A stretch of 43,688 bases of DNA, taken from NCBI RefSeq assembly GCF_007827695.1, contig NZ_VITA01000026.1:14047-57734 (forward strand). The letters run 5' to 3'. Source of the stretch: Sinorhizobium medicae. Lineage in GTDB: Bacteria > Pseudomonadota > Alphaproteobacteria > Rhizobiales > Rhizobiaceae. Made by a program: the position numbers and the translations under genes. The notes beneath the pieces were generated by a model. It saw only the letters and a program-made list of their open reading frames with translations. It searched no databases and was not told where the DNA came from. Shown in pieces: positions 1 to 7,889 of the stretch. How positions within the stretch are numbered: position 1 is the stretch's first letter; each line of letters starts with the position of its first letter.

Positions 1-6
1 GTCGAG

Positions 7-516
7 TCAGGCGCTCCACCCGGAGGTCTGTTGCGCACCGCCAGGGGGCATGCCGCCACCCGGCTGCCCGGCACCGCTGAAGCAGAGCTGCGCCGTCACC
101 GGCAGGCCAATGCAGGCGCTCCACCCGGAGGTCTGTTGTGCACCGCCAGGGGGCATGCCGCCACCCGGCTGCCCGGCACCGCTGAAGCAGAGCTGCGCCG
201 TCACCGGCAGGCCAATGCAGGCGCTCCACCCGGAGGTCTGTTGTGCACTGCCAGGGGGCCCCACCGAGGCCACACCAACCCCGGCTGAAACAGGTATATC
301 GATGGGATGGACGACAGAGACATCTGGAGGCCCGTCGGTCAGTACAAGTTTCACATCATCCGGAACTTCAATGCCCCGCTCGCGAAGCACGGCTCTTGGG
401 TCGTGCTCAACCTGTTTGCGAAAATCAGGATCAGCCCATGCTTTTGCGACTACTTTAGCCCACTCACGGTTGAATGAATCCGTATGCGCAAAGTCCTTGC
501 GATCTCCCGCCTGCAT
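7..516 (-). CDS. NHLP-leader RiPP precursor peptide with tandem core repeats
   Basis: Predicted precursor of a ribosomally made, post-translationally modified peptide. Residues about 14-75 resemble the nitrile-hydratase-alpha-like (NHLP) leader: an amphipathic stretch with AKAWADPDFR, then DPRAVLRERGIEVPDDVKL. Leader peptides of this family recruit the modifying enzymes. From residue 90 the protein is two full 35-residue units (90-124 and 125-159) plus a third cut after ten residues. Each full unit starts (G/S)AQQTSGWSAC, ends GQPGGGMPPG and carries two Cys spaced C-x9-C (residues 100/110 and 135/145). The leader has no Cys. I chose the ATG at 514-516 because GGGAGG lies a few bases upstream; an ATG at 559-561 would add 15 residues without such a site. 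The stop (TGA at 7-9) falls where the other units have the TGC Cys codon. No modifying enzyme or exporter is seen to the right; they could lie left of position 1. The peptide class (lanthionine, azole or other) cannot be told from the precursor. Confidence 0.8.
   Translation of the reverse strand: MQAGDRKDFAHTDSFNREWAKVVAKAWADPDFRKQVEHDPRAVLRERGIEVPDDVKLVLTDGPPDVSVVHPIDIPVSAGVGVASVGPPGSAQQTSGWSACIGLPVTAQLCFSGAGQPGGGMPPGGAQQTSGWSACIGLPVTAQLCFSGAGQPGGGMPPGGAQQTSGWSA
11..257. repeat. 105-bp tandem repeat, about 2.4 copies, encoding RiPP core units
   Basis: Copies start at 11, 116 and 221. The first two (11-115 and 116-220) differ at only one base (C at 34, T at 139), and the third matches until about 258, where it enters the unique leader-core junction. 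The period is a multiple of three, so the minus-strand frame is kept as 35-residue units. Near-identity including synonymous positions points to recent duplication or gene conversion. Confidence 0.95.
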
Positions 517-1794
517 CGTTTCCTCCCTCGTTTGTAGGTAATCTCGATCCGTATGCAGCATTCGACATGCCGCAACAAATGCCGTTGATTACTTTTGGAA
601 TCTGCCCAAACGCCATCTCATCAGTTGTCGAGATGAAGCTGCATAACCTTGAGGGCCAACATGTGTAGCGTACATTTGAAAACTTATGCCATGATGGCCA
701 AATCAACTATGACGCGTGCTAATGTACGGGGGCGACATAACAGCCGGAGGGCGATGTCGACCTCCAGACGTGCCGCTCGAGATGTTATTTTCGAATGTAA
801 GAAGATAATAATAAAAATACAAAACTTAGAAAATGTCAATGGAGAGATTATTAACCTCCGGAACTTGCGCCATATCCAAACTATTCAAATGATTATGTGG
901 GACAAACTGAGTATATTTTCCCTATAATTTTTTAGGGGCAAATGTGTAAAAACGACGATTTCCAAGCAGGCAAGGAAGTAAATATCGCTTAAGTTGTAGA
1001 CGAACCACCTGAAATTCGAGATGTTTTTAGTGGTGGTTCACGTCAATATCGCATTCTTGGAATGTAGCAACCTAAGACTGTGCATGCATCGTATAATTTC
1101 TAAGTTCGGTTTTGTATGGATAAACGGTGCCCGCGTAAGTCGCAGTGACCCGACTCGCGCCATTAAGTTTAGACACGGGCTCCGTGTAAGTCAGCTTCGG
1201 TGAGGAGCGGGGATCCTTTGCAAAGAGGACCGCTTCAGTGGTGAGATGTTCTCCTTCTGCGCCGCGAGAGTCACATGATGTCTTCTGTGTGCCGCCGCCG
1301 GGATGCAAGAACTGTCAATCGGTGAACATGTGATCGAATGTGGCGTTCGATTGCAGAAGCCGCACCGCCATGGAGACGATCATGCCCGCTTGCCCCGGCA
1401 AGCGATTAGCGTCGTTAGTCCGCGTGCGACACGCCGGACGGAAATCGAGGTGTCGGGGACCGACGCGACGGCACTCGCGCGTCGCATCATCAACGACATT
1501 GAGCACAATCTGCGACCGTAGGCGACTGGTCATGGCGAAATCCAGCGACGAGGGTGCGTTTTGTACTTGTGGAACGCGCCGTTCGCAGGTGTTTAGGTAA
1601 GGGCCGCTCATGGCGCACACGTGCTATCGGAGAGCTGGTGGCCTAAGGTCTCTTTTTGCAGCCCTATGCTTGCCCCTGGTTGAAACGGGTACTCATGATA
1701 GAAGATGCGCCAGGCGCTCCAAATCGCCAAAAGACCGCATCGCTTGTAATACGACGGCAGCACCCAAGTTGTTTGATGTCGGTGCCGGGGAAAG
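517..1794. other. Gene-poor stretch with no recognised gene
   Basis: This stretch holds the upstream region of the RiPP precursor (517 to about 700, read on the minus strand). From about 780 to 960 it is clearly AT-rich, unlike the rest of the window. The short open frames here lack ribosome sites and family resemblance. One at 1303-1521 (plus) ends in a protein-like tail (TALARRIINDIEHNLRP), but I cannot assign it. I see no tRNA, clear promoter or terminator. Confidence 0.5.
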
Positions 1795-1962
1795 TTGATA
1801 TCAAAAGAAGAACTGCAATTACTCGATCAAACAGGAGAACATAGAATTTCGAGGGCACCTTTGTCGCCAGCTGAATCACGGCTCTTATCGACACAGCTGT
1901 TCAGTTACATAGCAGAGCTGTTGAAAGAGAGAGGGATTCGAGGTGGTGGATACCTGTCATGA
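1795..1962 (+). CDS. Possible small hypothetical protein (55 aa)
   Basis: An open frame from a TTG at 1795-1797, preceded closely by GGGGAAAG, reads as a plausible soluble, helix-rich peptide (LSPAESRLLSTQLF, then SYIAELLKERGIRGGG). Its stop overlaps the ATG of the next small frame (ATGA at 1959-1962), the arrangement of translationally coupled genes. I do not recognise a family. The stretch may equally be a remnant of a larger decayed gene, since coding-like text continues downstream in shifting frames to about 2170. Confidence 0.3.
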   Translation: MISKEELQLLDQTGEHRISRAPLSPAESRLLSTQLFSYIAELLKERGIRGGGYLS

Positions 1963-2033
1963 CGGCAAGCATTGCTGCGGTTTCTGGTATAATGGGAATA
2001 ATTGTTGGCGCAGTCCTTCGAGCAGGGAGCTGA
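1959..2033 (+). CDS. Possible 24-aa membrane peptide
   Basis: A 24-residue frame starting at the ATG that overlaps the previous stop. It is almost entirely hydrophobic, with small residues regularly spaced (SGIMGIIVGAVLRAG), like one transmembrane helix with a glycine-zipper face. No family is recognised. The only support is the overlap with the upstream frame and the composition. It could be a piece of a decayed membrane protein. Confidence 0.22.
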   Translation: MTASIAAVSGIMGIIVGAVLRAGS

Positions 2034-2271
2034 TCAAAGCTGCCCATATGTTGCTATCCGAAGCAGCGATTTACATGTCATCCGTTCTTCCTCGAGTTCG
2101 AGTCTAGGCTTGAGGAGCCGAGCGCAATTCTGCTGTTCTCTGCGACCTGCGGTTGAACTCAAAGCCTTAAGAAGCTGGGTTCCGTGACAGCGATCTGCGC
2201 ATTCGGACGAAACGATCGGAAAGCAGACCGTCGGTTTCTAGAAGCTCGGTCGAGTAGCCTGGACGACTGAC

Positions 2272-2883
2272 ATGGGCGCAAAGCCGCTCAATCGAATGAG
2301 AGGCTCTCTGGACAAAAGGGCACGGCCCCACAACGCGTGGGGCCGTTCCCCCTCAGATTTCAGTGCCGACTGGCAGGCGCCCGCCTTGGCCGTGCGACCG
2401 CCCACCGCCGAGTATACCGCTGAGAGCAACAGTTACGACCATTCGATTACGCAGAACATCACCCTCAACCTGCCCGCTGGCTGGCTGATCGACGCGCTCG
2501 GCCTGCGCCTCTCCGATGGCCGGTCGATCGAATACCGCAACACGGATGCCGAAGTGGTGTTCATGGATCCGTCGGTGCACCGGGTCGGACGAAGCGCGGC
2601 CTTGGTTGATCGCGCCGCGTTCCTTGCGATGCTCGCGCGCGAGGAGCTGGTCGCGATATGGGCGGTGGCGGGGGAGAAAAGCGTCTTCGGCCAACTTCAC
2701 AGCAGCGGCTTCGGCGGCCGCCGCGCCTTCACGCGCCTGTTCCATTCGGAGGCCGGCGCGCTTCAGGCGCTTCCGCGGTTCGAGACCTTCGAGAAGCCTT
2801 CCCGCCAACAGCGCGCGATCCTTCTAGGGGAGGACGCCGAGGGTCTGGCTGACGACGAGGAAGATGCCGATGTCGAAATGTGA
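2272..2883 (+). pseudogene. C-terminal remnant of a large ATP-binding-type protein (tentative)
   Basis: An open frame of 203 codons whose first ~45 residues look random and whose remainder looks like real protein. The part from about residue 46 (ESNSYDHSITQNITLNLPA, MDPSVHRVG, ALVDRAAFLAMLAREEL, IWAVAGEKSVFG) resembles, from memory, the C-terminal segment of very large ATP-binding proteins found in bacterial defence regions. Those proteins are many times longer, and no ATPase domain is present here, so this would be a 3' fragment. It ends in an acidic tail (DDEEDADVEM). There is no good ribosome site at the ATG. It could instead be a short intact protein of unknown function. The assignment to a defence protein is inference. 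Confidence 0.4.
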
Positions 2884-2917
2884 CCGCGACTGACTAGGCC
2901 GCGAGTAGCCGTCGCGG

Positions 2918-3251
2918 TCAGAACTGCCTCAGCGCGGGGAGGTCAGCGCCGTTATATTCGAAGTAGAGCAGCACCACGCGGCTGCGTTCAGCGAGGCCGG
3001 TTACTGTCTTGACGCGGTCGCCTTGAAAGCCAGCATGAAGCACTTCCGCTTCGGTCACTAAATTGGCCATCAAGTGCGTCACGCTGCGGCCCTTCGTCGC
3101 CGGCGCTGAGTTTTTCTCCGTTGAGATAAGATTCAAGAGCTTTGCAGCGGGCGCGCTGGGTCAGCCAGTAGCGGTCGTAGGCGACGGTGGTGACGATCGC
3201 AGTGAGGATGGCTGCCCATTCGAAGATTATCCCCAAAAATTCCTTGTACAT
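2918..3251 (-). pseudogene. Small membrane protein broken by a frameshift
   Basis: The minus-strand frame from the ATG at 3249-3251 gives a membrane-anchored N-terminus: MYKEFLG, then a hydrophobic helix (about residues 5-24), then YDRYWLTQRARCKALESYL. After about 3118 that frame turns into low-quality sequence. The neighbouring frame, ending at 2918, becomes protein-like (APATKGRSVTHLMANL, TEAEVLHAGF, RSRVVLLYFEYNGADLP). The join falls at a run of five A at about 3113-3117 (plus-strand T run). One base too many there, or two missing, would restore a protein of roughly 110 residues with one membrane helix and a short cytoplasmic domain. Function unknown. It could be a real mutation or a sequencing error. 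Confidence 0.5.
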
Positions 3252-4021
3252 CCGCCTATCCTCTGCCGGTTATCAGCGGCTCGGCTTTATCTCCCTGACC
3301 GTTTAGTAATTCGCATTAGATCTCTTTAAGAGCCATGCACACAGACGGCAGCCGATTCCTATGCGGCTTCGGGCTTCCCTGACGGCTGCGGTACGACGCG
3401 ACGAGTATGCATAGCGCCAAAATGCGCCGCCTCCGACTGCAAGATCAGCGAGGCGAACGGCAGGTTTCGGGATCAACCAAGCTATGGCTGGATGACCAAC
3501 ATGGCGGCGCAAAGCGGCCGGCATGACTCTGCCCTTGAGACTCTGCATTCGGTCGAAGAGAGCCGTTCTTCACGTGGCCTGTCCACAGCTTGTTACGAGG
3601 ATGTTCACGTTCTGGGCCAAAAAGATCGCATAATGTATCGATCGGAACAGGCGGGCGAGTATACGCCGGCTGTACCCACTTGCGGCCGCCCTTCATATCG
3701 AACGCTGCACGTCTGCTTCCAGACCCAAAAGCCGACACGGGATCAATGCCTTGCTTTTCCTTGGTGATTTCGCCAGCCAGCGTGACCAGATGGTTTTCGC
3801 AGACCGCTTTTACCAGCCCGTGAAGAACCTGCGTACGCTCAACCAGGATGATCGAGGCTGAACTTCATAATTGTCGGAAAGAACTTTCGGCGTCGCGGGC
3901 GAGAGGCCCATCCAATATTTTAGCCGGTCAAACGTAGTGCGCAACCCAGACGGGTCGAGTTCCACTGTTCATCAACACACAGTCAGTCAATTCGCGCAAG
4001 GATCGCTCGGTCGGTGGTACT
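3252..4021. other. Decayed stretch; one unassigned coding-like frame on minus strand
   Basis: The only protein-like text is on the minus strand at roughly 3555-3860. It includes ILVERTQVLHGLVKAVCEN, LAGEITKEKQGIDPVSAFG and KWVQPAYTRPPVPIDTLCD. It has no ATG, is preceded closely by a stop, and loses coding character below about 3560. I do not recognise the family and take it as a gene fragment. The rest shows nothing I can support. Confidence 0.3.
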
Positions 4022-4261
4022 ATGCCTAAAGGCAACTTGCCCGAGCCGAAGCGGTAGCAGCTTGCCCGAGCGATTGAGATCGTGCGCGAGGAGTTCGCGG
4101 ATGCCTTGGCGGGAGGCGAGGCGGAATTCAAGAAAAAGGGGAAAAGGGTTCGGATCCTACCAGATAAGCGAAGAGGCGCCTTCCTACCTCGACAAAAGGA
4201 TTATGCCTATCGTCTCAAGGTGAATGACCTGGGCAGCACCTCGAAAAATCGTCGCCCTTGA
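4022..4261 (+). pseudogene. Probable MNT-type nucleotidyltransferase remnant with stop codon
   Basis: Reading from the ATG at 4022, the frame gives MPKGNLPEPKR, then an in-frame TAG (4055-4057), then QLARAIEIVREEFADALAG and EFKKKGKRVRIL. This pattern recalls the start of MNT-type nucleotidyltransferases, which are often fused or paired with HEPN domains: a helical N-terminus leading to KI-LFGS. The expected GSxARG catalytic motif is missing, and the sequence after RVRIL has lost resemblance apart from a weak DYAYRLKVND. The internal stop and missing active site make this a dead fragment if the family is right. The call rests on memory of the pattern, so it is tentative. Confidence 0.35.
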
Positions 4262-4477
4262 TTACGATCGTTGGGAGGCATTGAAATCTGAACTGTGGCC
4301 GGTCCGAAGGTTCAAAAGGAGGGCGACTCGCGCTTGATCATCGCCGATTAAATCAGAAGATTGGCATAGGCGATTAGCTATAGCGTCATCCGAAAAGGGA
4401 TACTTTTCCTGCCCGGCACCCCTTTGCCATGATTTCCCCAGGTCCACGAAAGTTCGACATTGGCGGAAGGCGCATCG

Positions 4478-5473
4478 ATGGCTTTGCTGGAGATAAGCGA
4501 TTTAAACATCGAGGTCGTCACGGGTTCCGGCGTGCTTCACGCCGTGCGTGGCATCGATCTCGCTGTCAACGCCGGCGAGACGCTTTGCATCGTGGGTGAA
4601 TCCGGTTGCGGAAAATCCCTGATGGCGCTCTCCATAACGGGCCTCCTGCCGCCCGTGGCCCGGTGTTCGGCAACACGTCTGGCTTTCGAGGGGCACGATA
4701 TCCAGCATCTGTCGCGCCGCGAACTCGAAGACCTCAGGGGTAAGGGCATCGGCTTCATTTTCCAGGATCCGATGACCGGGCTCAATCCGACCATGACGAT
4801 CGGACGACAGCTGATGGAGGTGCATCTGCGCCATGTCGGACGTGACCGCGAGGCGGCAAAGACGGCTGCGGTCTCTTTCCTGACACGGGTCGGCATCGCA
4901 AACGCCGCCACCCGGCTGCGCCAGTATCCGCACGAGCTTTCCGGTGGCCTGCGTCAGCGGGTGATGATCGCCATGGCGCTGATGGCCCATCCGCGGCTCA
5001 TCATCGCCGACGAGCCGACCACCGCACTTGACGTCACTATCCAGGCGCAGGTTCTCTCTCTGCTCAAGTCGTTGCAGCGCGAGCACGGCATCGGCCTCGT
5101 CTTCATCACCCATGATCTAGGCGTCGTCGCGGCCATCGCGGACCGTGTCGCCGTCATGTATGCCGGGGAGGTGGTCGAGACCGGCGATGCCCGCGACGTA
5201 CTTGCCGATCCCCGCCATCCCTATACCAGGGCGCTCATTTCCTGCGTACCTTCAACGACACCTTCGCCCGCCGGCGTTTCGGTTGAACTCGGCACGATAC
5301 CCGGACGGGTGCCGCTGCTGCATGGCCGGATCGAAGGCTGCGCTTTTGCGCCCCGTTGCGCGCTGGTCCGGGACCGGTGCAGCACGGAAACGGTACCGGC
5401 GCGGCCCGCGGGCGCGGTGGAAATCTGCCGCTGTCTTTTCGCCATTGAAAAGAGGGAATTTTTCCATGCGTGA
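4478..5473 (+). CDS. Dipeptide/oligopeptide-type ABC transporter ATPase (DppD/OppD-like)
   Basis: Cytoplasmic ATPase, 331 residues, that powers import of peptides or peptide-like compounds. Visible motifs: Walker A GESGCGKS (residues 40-47), Q-loop [12 protein letters not shown], signature LSGGLRQRV, Walker [13 protein letters not shown], and the H-loop histidine in FITHDLG. The C-terminus has the oligopeptide-transporter extension with GCAFAPRC followed by CSTE; such cysteines in this family can bind an iron-sulfur cluster. I chose the ATG at 4478 because GGAAGG lies 7 bases upstream; an in-frame TTG at 4460 is less likely. First gene of a five-gene operon. It overlaps the next ATPase gene by 8 bases. 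Confidence 0.93.
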   Translation: MALLEISDLNIEVVTGSGVLHAVRGIDLAVNAGETLCIVGESGCGKSLMALSITGLLPPVARCSATRLAFEGHDIQHLSRRELEDLRGKGIGFIFQDPMTGLNPTMTIGRQLMEVHLRHVGRDREAAKTAAVSFLTRVGIANAATRLRQYPHELSGGLRQRVMIAMALMAHPRLIIADEPTTALDVTIQAQVLSLLKSLQREHGIGLVFITHDLGVVAAIADRVAVMYAGEVVETGDARDVLADPRHPYTRALISCVPSTTPSPAGVSVELGTIPGRVPLLHGRIEGCAFAPRCALVRDRCSTETVPARPAGAVEICRCLFAIEKREFFHA

Positions 5474-6284
5474 GCCCCAGGGAGCGCCCTTGCCCCGTCT
5501 CGCGCTGGAAGCGCGGGCTGTCAGTCACAGCTATCCCGGCCATCAGGCTTTCAAAGCGCTGACCAATGTCTCCATCGCCCTGCGAGAGGGTGAAACGCTT
5601 GCTGTCGTGGGGGAATCCGGTTCGGGGAAATCCACTCTTTCGCGCATCCTGCTCGGGCTTTCCCCATTGAGCGAGGGAAGGGTGCTTTGTTTCGGAAAGG
5701 ACATCGGGAGCCTGTCCCGTCGGGAGCGGGCGGCCCGTATGCAGCCCGTCTTCCAGGACCCCTATTCTTCGCTCAATCCGCGCCACACGCTTGCCGAGAT
5801 CGTCGCGGCGCCTTTGCTTGCGCGCGGCGAAGCCCGCGCCTCCGCCTTGAACCGGGCGACTGGCCTTCTCGAAGAGGTGGGGTTGGGATCGGCCTATGCG
5901 CGTCGCCGGCCGTCAGCGCTTTCCGGCGGTCAGCGCCAAAGGGCGGCGATCGCACGCGCCTTGATCGCTAACCCCGAAATCCTGGTTTGCGACGAGCCGA
6001 CCTCGGCATTGGATGTGTCGGTGCAGGCGCAGATCCTAAACCTGCTCCAGCAGCAACGCCGGGAACGCAAGCTCTCCGTCCTGCTCATCACGCACAATAT
6101 CGGCGTGGTCGCCCACATGGCGGATCGGGTGGCGGTGATGCGGCACGGCGAGATCGTCGAAACGGGAAGCGTTCGCGACGTGCTTCTGGAGCCGCGGGAG
6201 GATTACACGCGGCTCCTTATTTCTTCCGTACCCGATCTGCACGGCGGGCTCCATTCCGAAAGGCCCTGGGACGCCGCACCGTGA
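5466..6284 (+). CDS. Dipeptide/oligopeptide-type ABC transporter ATPase (DppF/OppF-like)
   Basis: Second ATPase of the importer, 272 residues. Walker A GESGSGKST (about 49-57), Q-loop PVFQDPYSSLNP, signature LSGGQRQRAAIARAL, Walker [14 protein letters not shown]-loop LLITHNIG. It stops soon after YTRLLISSVPDL, so unlike its partner it lacks the cysteine-bearing C-terminal extension, which shortens it compared with many DppF proteins. The ATG at 5466 lies inside the end of the upstream gene (8-base overlap) and has GAGGG upstream, implying coupled translation. The two ATPases should form a heterodimer under the permeases encoded downstream. Confidence 0.92.
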   Translation: MREPQGAPLPRLALEARAVSHSYPGHQAFKALTNVSIALREGETLAVVGESGSGKSTLSRILLGLSPLSEGRVLCFGKDIGSLSRRERAARMQPVFQDPYSSLNPRHTLAEIVAAPLLARGEARASALNRATGLLEEVGLGSAYARRRPSALSGGQRQRAAIARALIANPEILVCDEPTSALDVSVQAQILNLLQQQRRERKLSVLLITHNIGVVAHMADRVAVMRHGEIVETGSVRDVLLEPREDYTRLLISSVPDLHGGLHSERPWDAAP

Positions 6285-6328
6285 CGTCCAATGCATGCCC
6301 TGAATTTCCCTCAACACCGGAGTTTGTG

Positions 6329-7849
6329 ATGTCCAGAATGGTTTCGGCTGCCGTTTCTCTCTCGCTGCTGGCGGCGTCCGTCGCGGCGGCGACCCCCGCA
6401 TTCGCCGGTAAAGCGGATGATACGCTGGTTGCGACCTTTGCCGCCCAGCTGCCGAGCCTCGACCGCTTCTATGCACCCGGTCGCGAGGGCTTTCTTCTCG
6501 GCCTCCTCATCTACGATACGCTGATCTACCGTGACACACAGACCTTCGAGCTCAAATCGCTACTGGCGACGGACTGGAAGTGGATCGATGAAAAGACGCT
6601 CGAACTTCATCTGCGCAAGGGTGTGACGTTCCACAATGGCGACCCCTTCACCGCCAAGGACGTCGCCTACACGTTCAATTTCGCCGCCGACCCCAAGAAC
6701 AAGGTGTTTGACCGCATCACGTCCGCATGGATCGAGCGGGTGGAAGTCATCGACGATTACACCGTGCGTCTTCACGCCAGCAAGGTGACGCCGCTTGCCT
6801 TGCAGTACATCGTCCAGGTGCCGATGATGCCGGCGGATCACCGGGAGAAGATCGGGCTCCAGGCCTTTTCGGAGCAGCCCGTGGGAACGGGACCCTACAA
6901 GGTCGCGGGCAAAAAAGGGTCCGACATCGTCTTCGAGCGGTTCGATAGCTACTTCGACGGCGGCCCCAAGACCAAGCCCGAAATCAAGACGCTCGTTTAC
7001 CGCACCGTTCCCGATGTGAACACCCAGGTGGCGGAACTGGCGCGGGGAGGGGTAGATTGGGCCTGGTATATTCCCGCTGACCAGGCTGAACGCCTTGCCG
7101 CCATTCCCACGGTTACGGTGGTGAACGCGCCGACCTTCCGCATCGGCTTCCTAACCATGGACGCGGCGGGCCTTGCCACGCCCGACGGGCCCCTGACGGA
7201 CACGCGCGTGCGCCAGGCGATCAACCACGCCATCGACCGGCAGGCCATTGCTAAGACTCTGATCGGCGGATCGGCCGAACCCATTCGCTCCGCCTGCAAT
7301 CCCATCCAGTTCGGTTGCGAGCAGGATGTGAAGGATTATGCCTACGAGCCGCAGCGGGCCAAGCAGCTCCTGGCTGAAGCCGGTTTTGCCGATGGCTTCG
7401 ACATCGACATCTACGGTTTCCGCTCGCGTCCCGTGGCGGAGGCGATCGTTGGTTATCTCGGTGCTGTGGGCATCCGGGCCAATCTGGTCTGGCAGCAATA
7501 CTCAGCCGTGGTGCAGCAACGCCGCGATCGAAAGGCGGCCCTCGTTATCGACGATTTCGGCTCGTCTGGTATTGCGGATGCGGGAGCCCCGACCAAGTTC
7601 TATTTCAACGGCGCGCCGGACGACCAGTCGCGTGATGCCGAAGTCGATGCGTGGCTGGAAGAGGCCGGCAGCACCAACGATGCCGACAGCCGCAAACAGG
7701 CCTTCTCGGCCGCGTTCAAGCGCATTGCCGATCAGGCCTATTGGACGCCGCTCTTTACCATGCCGATCAACTACGTGATGTCCGCCGAACTCGAAGGCCC
7801 CGTGCCGAAGGACGAGAACGTCGAGTTCTGGAAATACCACTGGAAATGA
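6329..7849 (+). CDS. ABC transporter substrate-binding protein, family 5 (DppA/OppA-like)
   Basis: Periplasmic solute-binding protein, 506 residues, matching the usual ~500-540 of family 5. The N-terminus is a clear Sec signal peptide (MSRMVSAAVSLSLLAAS, then ATPAFA), with cleavage probably after residue 27. Family landmarks: the LLATDWKWIDEKTLELHLR segment, GVTFHNGDPFTAKDVAYTFN, and GTGPYKV. The ATG at 6329 follows GGAG at 6319-6322 and is chosen over a longer frame that merely reads through upstream DNA. It lies 44 bases after the second ATPase gene. The ligand is not deducible; nearby amidase and hydantoinase genes suggest a peptide-like or acylated nitrogen compound. Confidence 0.93.
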   Translation: MSRMVSAAVSLSLLAASVAAATPAFAGKADDTLVATFAAQLPSLDRFYAPGREGFLLGLLIYDTLIYRDTQTFELKSLLATDWKWIDEKTLELHLRKGVTFHNGDPFTAKDVAYTFNFAADPKNKVFDRITSAWIERVEVIDDYTVRLHASKVTPLALQYIVQVPMMPADHREKIGLQAFSEQPVGTGPYKVAGKKGSDIVFERFDSYFDGGPKTKPEIKTLVYRTVPDVNTQVAELARGGVDWAWYIPADQAERLAAIPTVTVVNAPTFRIGFLTMDAAGLATPDGPLTDTRVRQAINHAIDRQAIAKTLIGGSAEPIRSACNPIQFGCEQDVKDYAYEPQRAKQLLAEAGFADGFDIDIYGFRSRPVAEAIVGYLGAVGIRANLVWQQYSAVVQQRRDRKAALVIDDFGSSGIADAGAPTKFYFNGAPDDQSRDAEVDAWLEEAGSTNDADSRKQAFSAAFKRIADQAYWTPLFTMPINYVMSAELEGPVPKDENVEFWKYHWK

Positions 7850-7889
7850 TTACCGGCCAGGTTGTCGCCCGAGGCTGTGGGAGGCCGAG

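Noticed and set aside
11..257. Repeat array as a CRISPR
   Set aside because: Units are 105 bp, contiguous without spacers, and keep a coding frame on the minus strand.
31..541. Plus-strand open frames across the 105-bp repeats (31-288 and 50-541)
   Set aside because: They are shadows of the repeat opposite the RiPP precursor. They lack ribosome sites, and the minus-strand reading has a good site and a recognisable leader.
3303..3548. 81-codon minus-strand frame
   Set aside because: No ribosome site, no recognisable pattern, Arg/Ala-rich composition typical of chance frames in GC-rich DNA.
4340..4477. Promoter elements before the peptide importer
   Set aside because: TTGGCA- and TATAGC-like hexamers are seen near 4361-4385, but their spacing is about 12 bases, too short to support a sigma-70 promoter call.
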